Notes: generated from the sequence alone by a model not told the origin. Shown: positions 26,969 to 36,612, counted from the first letter of the stretch. The stretch: DNA of 64,000 nt from Limnobacter sp. MED105 (GCF_000170915.1 NZ_ABCT01000014.1:38569-102568); one strand, 5' to 3'. Numbers and translations: made by a program.

Positions 26969-27491
26969 GCGCTGCGTTTTTTGCTAACTCGGCACGGGTT
27001 GCCTGTCTCGCACAGAAAACCGCTTGACCCCTTGTTGAATTGATTCTTGCTCACCGAGCTCGGCAAAAGTGCGGGCCGAGTCTCGGTGTCGGCATGAAGC
27101 CGACCGCTGCGAATCCACTCAAACGAGGCGGTTTTATTGAAGTGCGCCCCAAGCAATCCGACTGCCGAGTTGGCTTAAACCGGCGCTCGCGAATCTCCAC
27201 CAGCGTGCAGCTCACCGCGGGTTTCAAAGCCCAATCGGCGGTGGTGTTTCGATCGCCTCGCCTTCAAGAAAACCTGCCCTTGCGTGCCGAGCAAGGCCGG
27301 TGTTGCCCAGCATGGGCGACAGAGAACGGACCCGACCCGCAGTTTAGGAGGGTCGTTCTCAGGCATCGCAAGGCTCAGCAAGAGATAAACAGGTTTTCTG
27401 GCGAGAGATTGAAACCCAAGCCGAGTGGGAGATGAAGAAGCTCCGAGAGATCGGAACCCAAGCCAATTGGGCTATAAAACCAGCAGGTGAT
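26969..27491. other. 523-base gene-free region with hairpins and repeats
   Basis: No convincing gene or known RNA was found. Both strands have fairly long open frames, but these lack ribosome-binding sites and protein-like composition. Structures seen: the hairpin GTCGGC-ATGAA-GCCGAC at about 27089-27105; an 11-base stem with one bulge, GAGAACG..CGTTCTC (about 27331-27361); and two imperfect 27-base direct repeats (27403-27429 and 27445-27471). The end of the region (about 27464-27486) also matches, in inverted orientation, sequence near 27228-27250. This looks like a repeat element or a degraded insertion. Confidence 0.5.
27403..27471 (+). repeat. Two 27-base direct repeats, 42-base period
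   Basis: Units at 27403-27429 and 27445-27471 differ at about 4 of 27 positions. The shared core is AACCCAAGCC, and each unit can fold a small CCC..GGG hairpin around it. Confidence 0.7.
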
Positions 27492-28295
27492 CTAATCAAC
27501 CCGCTCAATCATCACTTGCACATCAAGGCTTTCTTGCCCGCCTCCAGTGCGAACGCCGCGAATGGGTGATGCACCCGTGAAGTCTTTGGCCACTGCCAGG
27601 CGGCAGTGATTGCCCTGCACCAAGGCTTTGTGGGTGGCGTCTACCCCCAGCCACTGCTGGCGATTCTCATCGAACACTTCAACCCACGCATGGCTATCGT
27701 GTTGCTCCACATTGGGATTGAAAAAGTAACCACTGACATATCGCGCTGGAATACGGTGCGCTCGCAGGCATGCCAACATCACATGCGAATGGTCCTGGCA
27801 AACGCCTTGTCCATTTTCAAAGGCCTGCAGTGCCGAGTCCGCCACGGTCGTGCTGCCTTTGGTGTACACAACCCTGTCGGCGACGGCATGGGCAAGGGTC
27901 AATATTCGATGGGCAAACGGAATGTGGGTGTCGGCGACGAAACTGGCAAAGTCACACATTTCATCGCTGAATTGAGTGAGTGGCGTGGTGGGCGTGTACA
28001 CCAATGGATTCAGCGAAAATTTCGGCGGTGGTATGTAGCCATCGCTCAGTGAATCAATTTCGACATGTCCGAGAGATAGCACACTGAGTTCCCGGTGCTG
28101 CTGATTCACCGAAAATGTATGCACCTCGTTGCCATGATGATCGCGGGCACGGTGGTGTTTGGCTGGCGTTTTTATTTTCCAGTCAAGAATGCGTTGTTTG
28201 TTGTCCTGTTGCGGGGTAAGGCGCACGTGCTGAATGCTGTACAGCACGGGCCAGGTGTAGCGGTAGGTGGTGTGGTGTTGAATACGCAGTTTCAT
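27492..28295 (-). CDS. Transglutaminase-like protease, locus 1
   Basis: 267-residue cytoplasmic protein of the bacterial transglutaminase-like family (predicted peptidase or amidase). An N-terminal beta-rich domain beginning MKLRIQHHTTYRYTWPV is followed by the papain-like core with a complete Cys166-His202-Asp219 triad, in GQGVCQDHSHV, DSHAWVEV and WLGVDATH. Its ATG overlaps the stop of the alpha-E gene by 4 bases, so the two are translationally coupled. It is the last gene of the ATP-grasp/alpha-E/transglutaminase operon. Families of this operon are proposed to make and trim peptide or amide-linked products; no substrate has been established to my knowledge. Confidence 0.92.
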   Translation of the reverse strand: MKLRIQHHTTYRYTWPVLYSIQHVRLTPQQDNKQRILDWKIKTPAKHHRARDHHGNEVHTFSVNQQHRELSVLSLGHVEIDSLSDGYIPPPKFSLNPLVYTPTTPLTQFSDEMCDFASFVADTHIPFAHRILTLAHAVADRVVYTKGSTTVADSALQAFENGQGVCQDHSHVMLACLRAHRIPARYVSGYFFNPNVEQHDSHAWVEVFDENRQQWLGVDATHKALVQGNHCRLAVAKDFTGASPIRGVRTGGGQESLDVQVMIERVD

Positions 28296-29251
28296 GCCTC
28301 AAGTGGCACCAGGAAATCTTTGCTGATCCGGTTGCCCAAATCATTGACACGTTCAAGAAAGTTGGTGAGGTAGGCATGCAAGCCCATTTGCAGAATGTCG
28401 TCGATTTGGCTGTACAAAAGTTCAGCGCGCAGCTTGCCTGCCCTGCGTTCAGTGTTGGCCGAGTAATCGTTTCGAATCATTTCAAGGTTGGCGCACACCT
28501 CATTCAACGAAGCCAGTAGCGAGCGTGGCATGTCATCACGCAGTATCAGCAACTCTGCAACACGATCTGGGGTAATCACATCCCTGTATACCTTCCGGTA
28601 AGTTTCAAACGCGGACACTGAACGCAAAATGGCAGCCCAGTGGTAATAATCCGCGTGGGGATCTGCTGTGCTCAAATTGGCCAGTGGACTGAAAGGCATG
28701 CTGTGAAACTTCACATCCAGCAGTCGCGCAGTGTTGTCGGCACGTTCCAGAAATGTGCCCAATCGAATAAAGCGGAAGGCATCGTCTTTTAGCATGGTGC
28801 CAATGGTGACACCGCGCGACAAATGACTGCGAAACTTCACCCATTCAAAAAACTCAGACGGGTCGCGTTCAACCGTGCCGTCGGCCAACACTTTTTTCAG
28901 TTCAAGCCATGTGGTGTTGTTGGTTTCCCAAACTTCGGTGGTCAGTGCGCCACGCACGGCACGCGCATTCTCGCGGGCACCTTGAAGACAGCAGTAAATA
29001 CTCGATGGGTTGCTGGGGTCTTTTACCATGAAGTCAATCACGGCCTCCGCGCTGACTTCGTCATGTCTCTGGGCAAATGCCTCGGTTAGTTCACAAATCG
29101 ACAGCATGGCGCGCCAGCCTTGTTCTGCGTTCTCCGGGTCTTGGGGAAGCAGGGCAGTTTGTACATTTACATCAAGCATGCGGGCGGTGTTCTCCGCGCG
29201 TTCAATGTAACGGGCCATCCAGAACAAATGGTCAGCAGTTCTACTCAGCAT
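28292..29251 (-). CDS. Alpha-E domain protein, locus 1
   Basis: 319 residues, almost entirely helical, of the alpha-E family (DUF403/COG2307), function unknown. Landmarks: the N-terminal MLSRTADHLFWMARYIERAENTARML and the internal FIRLGTFLERADNTARLLDVK, an apparent internal repeat that places Glu-Arg-Ala pairs on two helices. It follows the ATP-grasp gene by 12 bases and overlaps the transglutaminase start. The family nearly always occurs next to, or fused with, circularly permuted ATP-grasp enzymes, so it is expected to act in the same pathway, perhaps as scaffold or carrier. Confidence 0.92.
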   Translation of the reverse strand: MLSRTADHLFWMARYIERAENTARMLDVNVQTALLPQDPENAEQGWRAMLSICELTEAFAQRHDEVSAEAVIDFMVKDPSNPSSIYCCLQGARENARAVRGALTTEVWETNNTTWLELKKVLADGTVERDPSEFFEWVKFRSHLSRGVTIGTMLKDDAFRFIRLGTFLERADNTARLLDVKFHSMPFSPLANLSTADPHADYYHWAAILRSVSAFETYRKVYRDVITPDRVAELLILRDDMPRSLLASLNEVCANLEMIRNDYSANTERRAGKLRAELLYSQIDDILQMGLHAYLTNFLERVNDLGNRISKDFLVPLEA

Positions 29252-29263
29252 CTTGTTTGCTCC

Positions 29264-30679
29264 TTATCGTTCCAGTACCCAGGTGTCTTTGGTGCCGCCG
29301 CCCTGGCTGCTGTTGACCACCAGCGATCCCTCGCGCAGCGCGACCCGGCTTAAGCCACCGGGAATCAGGCTGACTTTGCTTCCTGACAACACAAACGGCC
29401 GAAGATCAATGTGGCGGGGGGCCAAACCCTGTTCTACAAAAGTGGGGCAGGTTGACAGCGCCAATGTGGGTTGGGCAATGAATTTCGCGGGGTCTGCAAT
29501 CAGCTTTTGGCGGAAGTCCTCAATTTGCGCTTTGGTGGATGCCGGGCCCACCAACATGCCATAGCCGCCGGCCCCATGCACTTCTTTCACAACCAACTCG
29601 GGTAGCCTGGCCAGAACTTCTTTCAGTTGCTCAGGTTTTCGGCATTGCCAGGTGGGCACGTTTTGAATGATGGGTTCTTCGCTTAAATAAAAGCGAATCA
29701 TGTCGGGCACGTAGGGGTAGATCGATTTGTCATCGGCCACGCCTGTGCCAATCGCGTTGGCCAAAGTCACGTTGCCGGCTCGGTACACCGACAACAGGCC
29801 GGGCACGCCCAGTTGCGAATCTTCCCGAAATGCCAGGGGGTCCAGAAAATCGTCATCCAGCCGGCGGTAAATGACATCCACGCGCTTGGGGCCTTGAGTG
29901 GTGCGCATGTAGAGCACCTCCTCATCTACAAACATGTCTTTGCCTTCCACCAGTTCAATGCCCATTTGCTGGGCCAGAAACGCATGTTCGAAGTAAGCGG
30001 AGTTGTACATGCCCGGTGTCAGCAAGACCACAGTTGGGTCGCTGCTGTTTTGTGGTGAAACCGAGCGCAGGTTTTCAAGCAGGTTATCCGGGTAATGTTC
30101 AACCGGGGCCACGCGATTGCGGGCAAACAGTTCAGGAAACAGGCGCATCATCATTTTCCGGTTTTCAAGCATGTAACTGACACCGGAAGGCACACGCAGG
30201 TTGTCTTCGAGTACGTAAAACTCGCCTTCACCGGCACGCACCACATCAACGCCAGCAATGTGGGCGTATATGTCGCCCGCCACTTTCACGCCCTGCATTT
30301 CGGGGCGGTACTGTTCGTTGTTGAAAATCTGTTCAGGTGGAATAAGTCCGGTCCCCAGTATTTTCTGTTCGTTATAGATGTCTTTCAAGAACATGTTCAG
30401 GGCTTGAACACGCTGGCGCAATCCAGCTTCCAGTGTTTTCCATTCAGACGCCTTGATCACCCGCGGCACAATGTCAAATGGAATCAATCGCTCGGTGCCC
30501 GATTCTTCTCCATAGACGGCAAAGGTAATACCCACCCTTCTGAAAATAAGGTCAGCTTCCGCACGTTTGTTCTGTAATTTCTCAGGAGATTGCATCTCGA
30601 GCCAACGCGAAAAATCCTGATAATGCGGGCGCACTTCTCCGCTGTGCGTGTACATTTCGTCGAAGGGTGTAGATGACAT
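29264..30679 (-). CDS. Circularly permuted ATP-grasp protein, locus 1
   Basis: 471-residue predicted amide ligase (DUF404/DUF407, COG2308 family). The reordered ATP-grasp fold shows GEGEFYVLEDNLRVPSGVSYMLENR, VVLLTPGMYNSAYFEHAFLA, LDPLAFREDSQLGVPGLL and the glycine-rich nucleotide loop VVKEVHGAGGYGMLVGP, ending with ALREGSLVVNSSQGGGTKDTWVL. It would ligate an amino group to a carboxylate at the expense of ATP; neither substrate is known. It heads the three-gene operon. A homologue with a differing glycine loop is fused to alpha-E in the second locus. Confidence 0.93.
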   Translation of the reverse strand: MSSTPFDEMYTHSGEVRPHYQDFSRWLEMQSPEKLQNKRAEADLIFRRVGITFAVYGEESGTERLIPFDIVPRVIKASEWKTLEAGLRQRVQALNMFLKDIYNEQKILGTGLIPPEQIFNNEQYRPEMQGVKVAGDIYAHIAGVDVVRAGEGEFYVLEDNLRVPSGVSYMLENRKMMMRLFPELFARNRVAPVEHYPDNLLENLRSVSPQNSSDPTVVLLTPGMYNSAYFEHAFLAQQMGIELVEGKDMFVDEEVLYMRTTQGPKRVDVIYRRLDDDFLDPLAFREDSQLGVPGLLSVYRAGNVTLANAIGTGVADDKSIYPYVPDMIRFYLSEEPIIQNVPTWQCRKPEQLKEVLARLPELVVKEVHGAGGYGMLVGPASTKAQIEDFRQKLIADPAKFIAQPTLALSTCPTFVEQGLAPRHIDLRPFVLSGSKVSLIPGGLSRVALREGSLVVNSSQGGGTKDTWVLER

Positions 30680-30778
30680 ATGCTGATTATTCCTGTTCTG
30701 TTTAGTCTTGAAGTAACAAGAAGCATGCCAAGCGCATGCAGGCTGATTGTGTCGCGCACAGCCATAAAGTTAACAGTC

Positions 30779-33238
30779 TTAACGACCTTTTGCACCGCTT
30801 TCGTGCATGTGCCAGTAGCGCCGGCGTAGCTGGTGCGCGTTGTCTACCTCGGGCTGCAAGTTCAGGTGATTGAACCTCCACTTCATTGCACCATTTTGGG
30901 CGGTGTTAAACCATTGGACGCCCAGGGCTTCGTATCGTTCAATCACGACTTTGTGGGGATGACCAAACTGGTTTTCCCAGCCCGACTGTATCAGTGCAAA
31001 TTCAGGCCGTACGGCTTGAAGAAACGGTGCGGTGGACGAGGTTTTGGAACCATGGTGAGGTACAAGCAAAACCCTGGATTTCAAGGCGTTCGCGCCGTGT
31101 TGGGCCAGCAAGGTCATCTCTGAAATCGCCTCGATGTCACCAGTCAGCAGCACGCTGTGTTTTGCATTGCTGATTTTTAATACACAACTTTGATTGTTTT
31201 TGGCCAATAACTTCGGGTGTGAATGTACCGGTGTATCCATGCCCACCGGAGTGAATTCGACGCCATCCCAGATCCATGGCTTTAAGGCGTGGCATTGCGA
31301 GGTGCTGCTTTTTTGCATGTGCGCCAGCAGGTTTAGGCTGTGCTGTTTGTCGATCGAGGCAGTGAATTGAATTGGAGGTGCCTTCTGTATCAACAGTGGA
31401 GCACCGCCCGAATGGTCGGCATCATCATGCGACAGCATGAACATATCGGCACGTTCATAACCATGCGCAGCCATCCAGGGCAGTACCACGCGCCTGGCAG
31501 AGTCAGAGCGCGCGTTGAACGCCGGGCCAGCATCGTAAATCAAGAGATGGTTTTGGGTTTGAATGCTGATTGCTGTGCCTTGACCCACATCCATCAAGGT
31601 CATCCAGAAGTCGTGCTGTGCAGGCCTGGGCGGTGGAATTAGAAGCAGGGCAATCAGCGCGATTCCTGTCCATCTTGGGATCAGCCCTGCGGGCAAAATT
31701 AAAACCAGGCAACCCAGCGCCACCAGGGCATTGATCCACCCTGGTTGGTTGTGTACCGGCAACGTAGCCCAGTTCAATTCATTGAAATACACAAGCCATT
31801 TGCGCTGAAGGGCAAGGCTGTTTGCGGCCAGCCACAGTAATACCGGCTGTTGTACCAGCCCACCGAGCAAGGCCAGAGGCGTGCTCACAAAACTCATCCA
31901 TGGAATGGACAGGGCATTGGCCAGAGGGCTGATCAGCGACTGCTGGTTAAACAGCATCGCGCAGGGCAGTATCAATCCAATGGTTACTGTGTATTGGGCT
32001 TTCACTGCGTTGGCGATTAGTTCTTGCTTGGGCTTGATGAAGAGGTAGTGCCCCTGCGTGACAAAAATAAGCACTGCTACAGCACCGAAGGAAAGAATGA
32101 AACCCGCATCCAGAACAGCCCAGTTGTCAAACGCCAAGGTTAAAAACAAAGCGAGAAAAAAGGTGTCCCAACTGCTTTGCATGCCGCCACGTATTTGCCC
32201 CACAAACAGCGCAAACAGCATGAATACGGTACGTTGGGCTGGCACTCCCCAGCCTGCGATCAAGCCGTATAACACAGCAAACAGCAAGCCAAATGCGCTG
32301 CCTGCCAAGGGGGCTGGCAGGCGAAGACACAGCCGGGCTGATCGACGCCACAGCGCATTAAAAAGTTTGCCTGCAAGCATGGCGAACAGGGTAATGTGCA
32401 AACCGGAAATGGCAACCAAATGTGCAATGCCAGTTGCGCTGAACATTTCCCGATCCTCAGGGCTGATCAAACCTTGATCACCTACCACCATGGCCAGCAC
32501 CAAGGCTTGCTCAGGGTGGCTTTGTAAGGCAGTGACGATTGTGCTTGCAATCTGCAGGCGTGCCCGTTCCATCCAGACCAGCGGGTTCAATGTGGTTTGT
32601 TCAGGCAGTTGTTCAAGCTTGCTTTTGAACTGCGCAGTGCCCGCAATTCGGTTGGCAAACCAGTGGCGATGAACATCAAAACCTTCCAGTTGCAAAGGCG
32701 CCTTGGGCGATTTGATGCGAACGGTTGACCGAAAGTATTCGCCTGGCAGAAGTTCACGGTATGCAGAGGCATTTTCGACAAATGTTTGCAGACGCGCACC
32801 CGTAACCAGACACTCGATGACGACATCATGGTCTCGCGGCGTGTGTTCGATTAACCAGGTTTGTGCGTTGTTGTCGCGAAACGCTTTTTCAAGAAGCCGA
32901 AATTCAGATTGAATGGTTTGCTTGTTGCAGGCCAGGGGTACTTGCGCTTGTTGATGTGCAGCGGCCTGAATGCCAGTACAAAGCTGTGCCATCACAAAAC
33001 CCAGAATGAACCAGCCTAGTTTTTCAGTGACTTGCCGACTAACGCCACCCCGAATGCCAAGTAACAGGAAAACGGCTGCCCAAGCGAATAAAACGACATT
33101 GTTTTCTCCCAAGGTGCCATAGCCCACTTTCCACACCCATGGCAGTGTGGCCTGGTTGTGAAACAGCAGAAGGCTAAGCAGGTAGGCTGCAGTAAACAGC
33201 GGAAGGGAAGGCACAGCGTGATTCGGGTGGCGAGGCAA
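30779..33238 (-). CDS. comEC: ComEC/Rec2 DNA uptake channel
   Basis: Inner-membrane protein for transport of single-stranded DNA during natural transformation. 819 residues: N-terminal membrane helices and OB-like soluble domain, then the Competence domain with many helices (ATGIAHLVAISGLHITLFAML, the conserved core), and a C-terminal metallo-beta-lactamase-like domain (DVGQGTAISIQ, LSHDDADHSGGAPLL, LLVPHHGSKTSS) with its metal-binding His and Asp residues intact, consistent with nuclease action on the non-transported strand. It indicates that this organism may be naturally competent. tatD lies 66 bases upstream on the same strand. Confidence 0.95.
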   Translation of the reverse strand: MPRHPNHAVPSLPLFTAAYLLSLLLFHNQATLPWVWKVGYGTLGENNVVLFAWAAVFLLLGIRGGVSRQVTEKLGWFILGFVMAQLCTGIQAAAHQQAQVPLACNKQTIQSEFRLLEKAFRDNNAQTWLIEHTPRDHDVVIECLVTGARLQTFVENASAYRELLPGEYFRSTVRIKSPKAPLQLEGFDVHRHWFANRIAGTAQFKSKLEQLPEQTTLNPLVWMERARLQIASTIVTALQSHPEQALVLAMVVGDQGLISPEDREMFSATGIAHLVAISGLHITLFAMLAGKLFNALWRRSARLCLRLPAPLAGSAFGLLFAVLYGLIAGWGVPAQRTVFMLFALFVGQIRGGMQSSWDTFFLALFLTLAFDNWAVLDAGFILSFGAVAVLIFVTQGHYLFIKPKQELIANAVKAQYTVTIGLILPCAMLFNQQSLISPLANALSIPWMSFVSTPLALLGGLVQQPVLLWLAANSLALQRKWLVYFNELNWATLPVHNQPGWINALVALGCLVLILPAGLIPRWTGIALIALLLIPPPRPAQHDFWMTLMDVGQGTAISIQTQNHLLIYDAGPAFNARSDSARRVVLPWMAAHGYERADMFMLSHDDADHSGGAPLLIQKAPPIQFTASIDKQHSLNLLAHMQKSSTSQCHALKPWIWDGVEFTPVGMDTPVHSHPKLLAKNNQSCVLKISNAKHSVLLTGDIEAISEMTLLAQHGANALKSRVLLVPHHGSKTSSTAPFLQAVRPEFALIQSGWENQFGHPHKVVIERYEALGVQWFNTAQNGAMKWRFNHLNLQPEVDNAHQLRRRYWHMHESGAKGR

Positions 33239-33304
33239 AGCCGCAAGGTTGCACCAAGGCGATCAGGTCCACCAATGATGAACGCGATCGGGTGATGGCT
33301 TTGA

Positions 33305-34090
33305 TTAGCCTTGACGGGCGAGGGCAGGCAACACCCGTTGCGAGTTCACTTGTGTGTGCTCAGAGAGTTCTTGCATGCTCAAGTTACGCAGTTCAGCAAT
33401 TGTTTGTGCAATTCTCGGCAGGTGTTCGGGCGCGTTGCGTTGTTTGTTAATCCATTCCGGTGCAATGTCGGGTCCGTCAGTTTCAAGCACCATGGCATGT
33501 TCAGGCAGCTCGGTGGCCAATCGGCGCAACTGAAGTGCCCGGGTAAACGTGCTTGCTCCGCCAAATCCAAGACACATGTTCAAACTCAGAAAATGATCCG
33601 CTTGCTGAAAGCTGCCATTGAATGCGTGGGCAATGCCACTGCGTGGTTTGTAAATTCGAAGACCTTTTAAAACAGGGTCTTGCGCCTTGCGAACATGCAT
33701 CACCACTGGCACATCGAAATCGCGTGCCAATTTGAGTTGTGCATGAAAAAACCGCACCTGCTTGTCCCAGTTCAAACCAGGCACAAAGCCATCAAGACCG
33801 ATTTCTCCCAAGCCTGCAAACTTGGGGTCGTCCATAGACAGCACGATTTGTTGCCTCAAGGTCAGCAGGTCTTCTTCTTTTGCGTTGTCTACAAACATGG
33901 GGTGTATGCCCAGGCAGTACACCGCCCCCGGAATGCTGTGAGCCAGGCTTTTTACCGCATCAAAATTGAATGCACCCACGGCAGGTAATACAAACCGGGT
34001 AACATGCACTTCACGCGCACGTTGAACTACGACAGCGCGATCGCTGTTGTATTCAGAAGCATCAAGATGAAGGTGCGTGTCGGTCCACAT
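33305..34090 (-). CDS. tatD: TatD-family metal-dependent DNase
   Basis: 261-residue TIM-barrel hydrolase, a 3'-5' exonuclease or deoxyribonuclease acting on DNA and RNA. The metal ligands are present: THLHLD near the N-terminus, Glu in GLGEIGLD, His in VVMHVRKA, His in GIAHAFNGS and Asp in ETDGPDI. The last motif usually reads ETDsPyl, so Gly replaces Ser. Just upstream, on the opposite strand, the DUF2062 gene starts only ~15 bases away, so promoters of each probably lie inside the other gene. Confidence 0.93.
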   Translation of the reverse strand: MWTDTHLHLDASEYNSDRAVVVQRAREVHVTRFVLPAVGAFNFDAVKSLAHSIPGAVYCLGIHPMFVDNAKEEDLLTLRQQIVLSMDDPKFAGLGEIGLDGFVPGLNWDKQVRFFHAQLKLARDFDVPVVMHVRKAQDPVLKGLRIYKPRSGIAHAFNGSFQQADHFLSLNMCLGFGGASTFTRALQLRRLATELPEHAMVLETDGPDIAPEWINKQRNAPEHLPRIAQTIAELRNLSMQELSEHTQVNSQRVLPALARQG

Positions 34091-34105
34091 ACTTTAAAGT
34101 TTGCC

Positions 34106-34663
34106 ATGTTTCGTCGGAAAATTCGAAAGTACCTTCCCACTGTCGACCACTTTGAGCGCTTGCCGTGGGCGCGGCCATTCAAGCGCTTTCTGGGGCACCC
34201 CAATATTTGGGCATTGAATCGAAAAAGCATCGCGGGCGGTGTGGCGGCAGGTTTGTTCTGCGGGCTCATTCCCGGACCATTTCAAATTTTTGGTTCTCTC
34301 CTTTGGGTGCTGGTCGCAAAGGTGAATATGCCAGTTGCCTTTGCGGTTACCTTGTACACCAACCCGGTCACGATTGTGCCGTTGTACTTGATTGCTGTGG
34401 CTTATGGCGATTTGTTGCTGGGTGGGTTGGGTGAAAGCAATTTACCCCCGATTCCTGAATGGAACTGGTCAGCGTGGGGTGATTCCACCCACGCGATGGT
34501 GGACTGGATGTTGTCTATGGGCCCTTCGCTGGCGGTTGGTTTGCCCGCACTGATGGTGACTTTGTCGATACTCGGATATTTCAGTGTGCGTTTGGCCTGG
34601 AACATTGGTGTTCGAATTGCTGTGGTTCGCAGGCGCAGGCGGAATCTCTCCGCCACTCGCTAA
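34106..34663 (+). CDS. DUF2062 membrane protein
   Basis: 185 residues from ATG 34106. The domain begins MFRRKIRKYLPTVDHF and shows the family motif RKSIAGGVAAGLFCGLIPGPFQ, then membrane segments VAFAVTLYTNPVTIVPLYLIAVAYG and LAVGLPALMVTLSILGYFSVRLAW, followed by an Arg-rich tail. Function unknown; small integral membrane proteins of this family often adjoin lolCD and comEC in Burkholderiales. The frame extends upstream (an ATG at 34067 is possible), but that region overlaps the divergent tatD start. It ends 10 bases from the convergent lolD stop. Confidence 0.85.
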   Translation: MFRRKIRKYLPTVDHFERLPWARPFKRFLGHPNIWALNRKSIAGGVAAGLFCGLIPGPFQIFGSLLWVLVAKVNMPVAFAVTLYTNPVTIVPLYLIAVAYGDLLLGGLGESNLPPIPEWNWSAWGDSTHAMVDWMLSMGPSLAVGLPALMVTLSILGYFSVRLAWNIGVRIAVVRRRRRNLSATR

Positions 34664-34673
34664 CCCAGCTAAT

Positions 34674-35363
34674 TCATTCCGCTTTCAGTTCACCTTTCTC
34701 AAGACGCAACACCTTGCTGCATTTGCGGGCCAGTTCCATGGAATGCGTCACGATAATCAAGGCTGATTTGTTGGCCGCCTTGCTGTGAATCAGGCTTTCA
34801 AACACTTGGTCGGCGGTGTCCTGGTCCAGATTACCCGTGGGTTCGTCGGCCAAAATGGCTTTCGGATTGGTCACCATTGCGCGGGCAATCGCCACGCGTT
34901 GGCGTTCGCCACCTGACAATTCCGCGGGGCGATGGTTCAGCCTGTGCTCAAGCCCGAACTGCTTCAACAGCACAGCACTTTTTTCACGGGCCACCTGTTT
35001 GTTCTCACCGCCAATGCGAAGCGCCATGGCCACATTGTCCAGTGCATGGAATTCGGGCAGCAAATGGTGAAACTGGTAGATGAAGCCTAGGGTTTTATTG
35101 CGTTCCATGCCCAGTTTGCGAACAGACCATGGCTCGATGGCCTGGCCCGCCCAAAGCACTGAACCGCTGTCGGCTTTTTCAAGACCACCCAGCACATGCA
35201 GCAAGGTACTTTTACCCGCACCAGAGGCACCCACAATCGCGACGGTTTCGCCAGCCTGCACTTGAAAGTTCAGGTTTTTGATGACTTGCGTGGCTTGGTC
35301 ATTCGCAGTGATCCCCTTGAATGCCTTGCTGAGGTTTTTGGTTTCCAGAACAACATTACTCAT
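34674..35363 (-). CDS. lolD: LolD, lipoprotein-release ABC transporter ATPase
   Basis: ATPase of the LolCDE complex that extracts outer-membrane lipoproteins from the inner membrane and hands them to LolA. 229 residues from ATG 35363, the start giving the normal [13 protein letters not shown] beginning; the frame stays open to 35399 inside the upstream gene. Walker [10 protein letters not shown] (residues ~45-53), Q-loop region [12 protein letters not shown] (with the LolD-typical HHLLPEF), signature [14 protein letters not shown] and Walker [12 protein letters not shown] are all present. It overlaps the permease stop by 8 bases, so the two are coupled. Confidence 0.96.
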   Translation of the reverse strand: MSNVVLETKNLSKAFKGITANDQATQVIKNLNFQVQAGETVAIVGASGAGKSTLLHVLGGLEKADSGSVLWAGQAIEPWSVRKLGMERNKTLGFIYQFHHLLPEFHALDNVAMALRIGGENKQVAREKSAVLLKQFGLEHRLNHRPAELSGGERQRVAIARAMVTNPKAILADEPTGNLDQDTADQVFESLIHSKAANKSALIIVTHSMELARKCSKVLRLEKGELKAE

Positions 35364-36612
35364 AACGCAGGGCCTCCGCAGGTTCGGCACGCGATGCACG
35401 CCAGCTTGGGTAAATGGTGCTGAGCACGCTGAGTACCAAGGCCACGGTTACGATGGTGACTACATCGCTTGCGCGAGGGTCGGAAGGCAACTGGCTGATG
35501 AAGTAAATTGATTTTGGCAAAAACTCAACGCTGAGCGCCCGTTCAATGGCGGGCACAATTGTGCCCAAATTAATGGCAAGCAACCAACCTGCTGTTACAC
35601 CCAAGAAAGTACCGATCCAGCCGACCAGCGCACCTTGCAACATGAAGATTCGTTGAATGGCAAACGGACTGGCGCCCAAGGTACGCAGAATGGCGATTTC
35701 CCCGCGCTTGTCTTTCACGGTCATGACCAGCATCGACACCAGGTTAAACGCGGCTACCGCAATAATCAGCGTCAAGATAATGAACATCATGCGTTTTTCG
35801 GTTTGTACCGCGGCAAACCAGGTGCGGTTTTGCACCGACCAATCACGAACCCACACGGTGGGTGGCAATTGGCGTTCAATATCGCGTGCCACAAGCGGGG
35901 CGGCGTCCATGTCGTTCAACTTCACGCGAATACCGGTTGGGCCAAGGCTGCGGTAAAAGCGGGCAGCGTCGTCGAGGTTCATCAACACCAGGCCGCTGTC
36001 GTACTCATAGTGGCCGGTGCTCACCAATGCGGTAATTTCGAATGCTTTCAGGCGCGGAATCATGCCGGCGGGTGTCATTTGGCCGGAAGGCGCAATCAGC
36101 GTGATGCGGTCACCCACGCTGACTCCAATTTGTTTGGCCAACTCGATCCCCAGCACCACGCGGAATTCGCCTGCCTGCAGGTTGCTCAGGCTTCCGGAAA
36201 TGACTTCCTTGAAATCTGATACTTCGCGTTCCTGGGCAGGGTCGATGCCACGAACAATGGCAGGGCGCAGAAGATCGCCGTGCGCCAGCATACTTTCGCC
36301 AGCGACATAGGGCGCAGCACCAATCACTTTGGGGTTGGCCGCTTTGATTGCACCGACCAAGGCTTCGGGGTTGTCAAAGCCCTCTTGGGGCGCCAGTACC
36401 TCGATGTGTGCAATCACCGACAGCATGCGATCGCGCACCTCTTTTTGAAAGCCGTTCATGACGGACAACACCACGATCAGCGCTGCGACACCAAGTCCAA
36501 TGCCAGCCATGGACAATCCGGAAATAAAGGAAATGAATTTGTCACGGCTTCTATGGCCACCACCGCGCACATAGCGCAGTGCAATTTCAACATCAAAGGG
36601 TAAACTAATCAC
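35356..36612 (-). CDS. lolC: LolC/LolE-type lipoprotein-releasing permease
   Basis: Membrane partner of LolD in outer-membrane lipoprotein sorting. 418 residues from GTG 36612 (GGGA upstream, beginning MISLPFDVEIALRYVRG like other family members); a TTG at 36633 also fits. One membrane helix after the start (FISFISGLSMAGIGLGVAALIVVLSVMNGFQ), a large periplasmic domain ~50-270, then three C-terminal helices with the FtsX-like region FNLVSMLVMTVKDKRGEIAILRTLGAS. Only one permease gene is present, so the complex is probably of the LolF type, where a single protein replaces LolC and LolE; a second copy elsewhere cannot be excluded. Confidence 0.93.
   Translation of the reverse strand: MISLPFDVEIALRYVRGGGHRSRDKFISFISGLSMAGIGLGVAALIVVLSVMNGFQKEVRDRMLSVIAHIEVLAPQEGFDNPEALVGAIKAANPKVIGAAPYVAGESMLAHGDLLRPAIVRGIDPAQEREVSDFKEVISGSLSNLQAGEFRVVLGIELAKQIGVSVGDRITLIAPSGQMTPAGMIPRLKAFEITALVSTGHYEYDSGLVLMNLDDAARFYRSLGPTGIRVKLNDMDAAPLVARDIERQLPPTVWVRDWSVQNRTWFAAVQTEKRMMFIILTLIIAVAAFNLVSMLVMTVKDKRGEIAILRTLGASPFAIQRIFMLQGALVGWIGTFLGVTAGWLLAINLGTIVPAIERALSVEFLPKSIYFISQLPSDPRASDVVTIVTVALVLSVLSTIYPSWRASRAEPAEALRYE

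Noticed and set aside
26542..27156. 204-residue open frame opposite the end of bdhA and into the gap
   Set aside because: Most of it is antisense to bdhA, the rest lies in the repeat-bearing gap, and composition is not protein-like.
27040..27435. 131-residue plus-strand frame in the gap after bdhA
   Set aside because: TTG start without ribosome-binding site, very Arg-rich, overlaps hairpins and repeats; no recognised domain.
26969..27491. tmRNA, RNase P RNA or 6S RNA
   Set aside because: None of the conserved core sequences of these RNAs (tRNA-like acceptor, RNase P core, 6S bubble) could be found on either strand.
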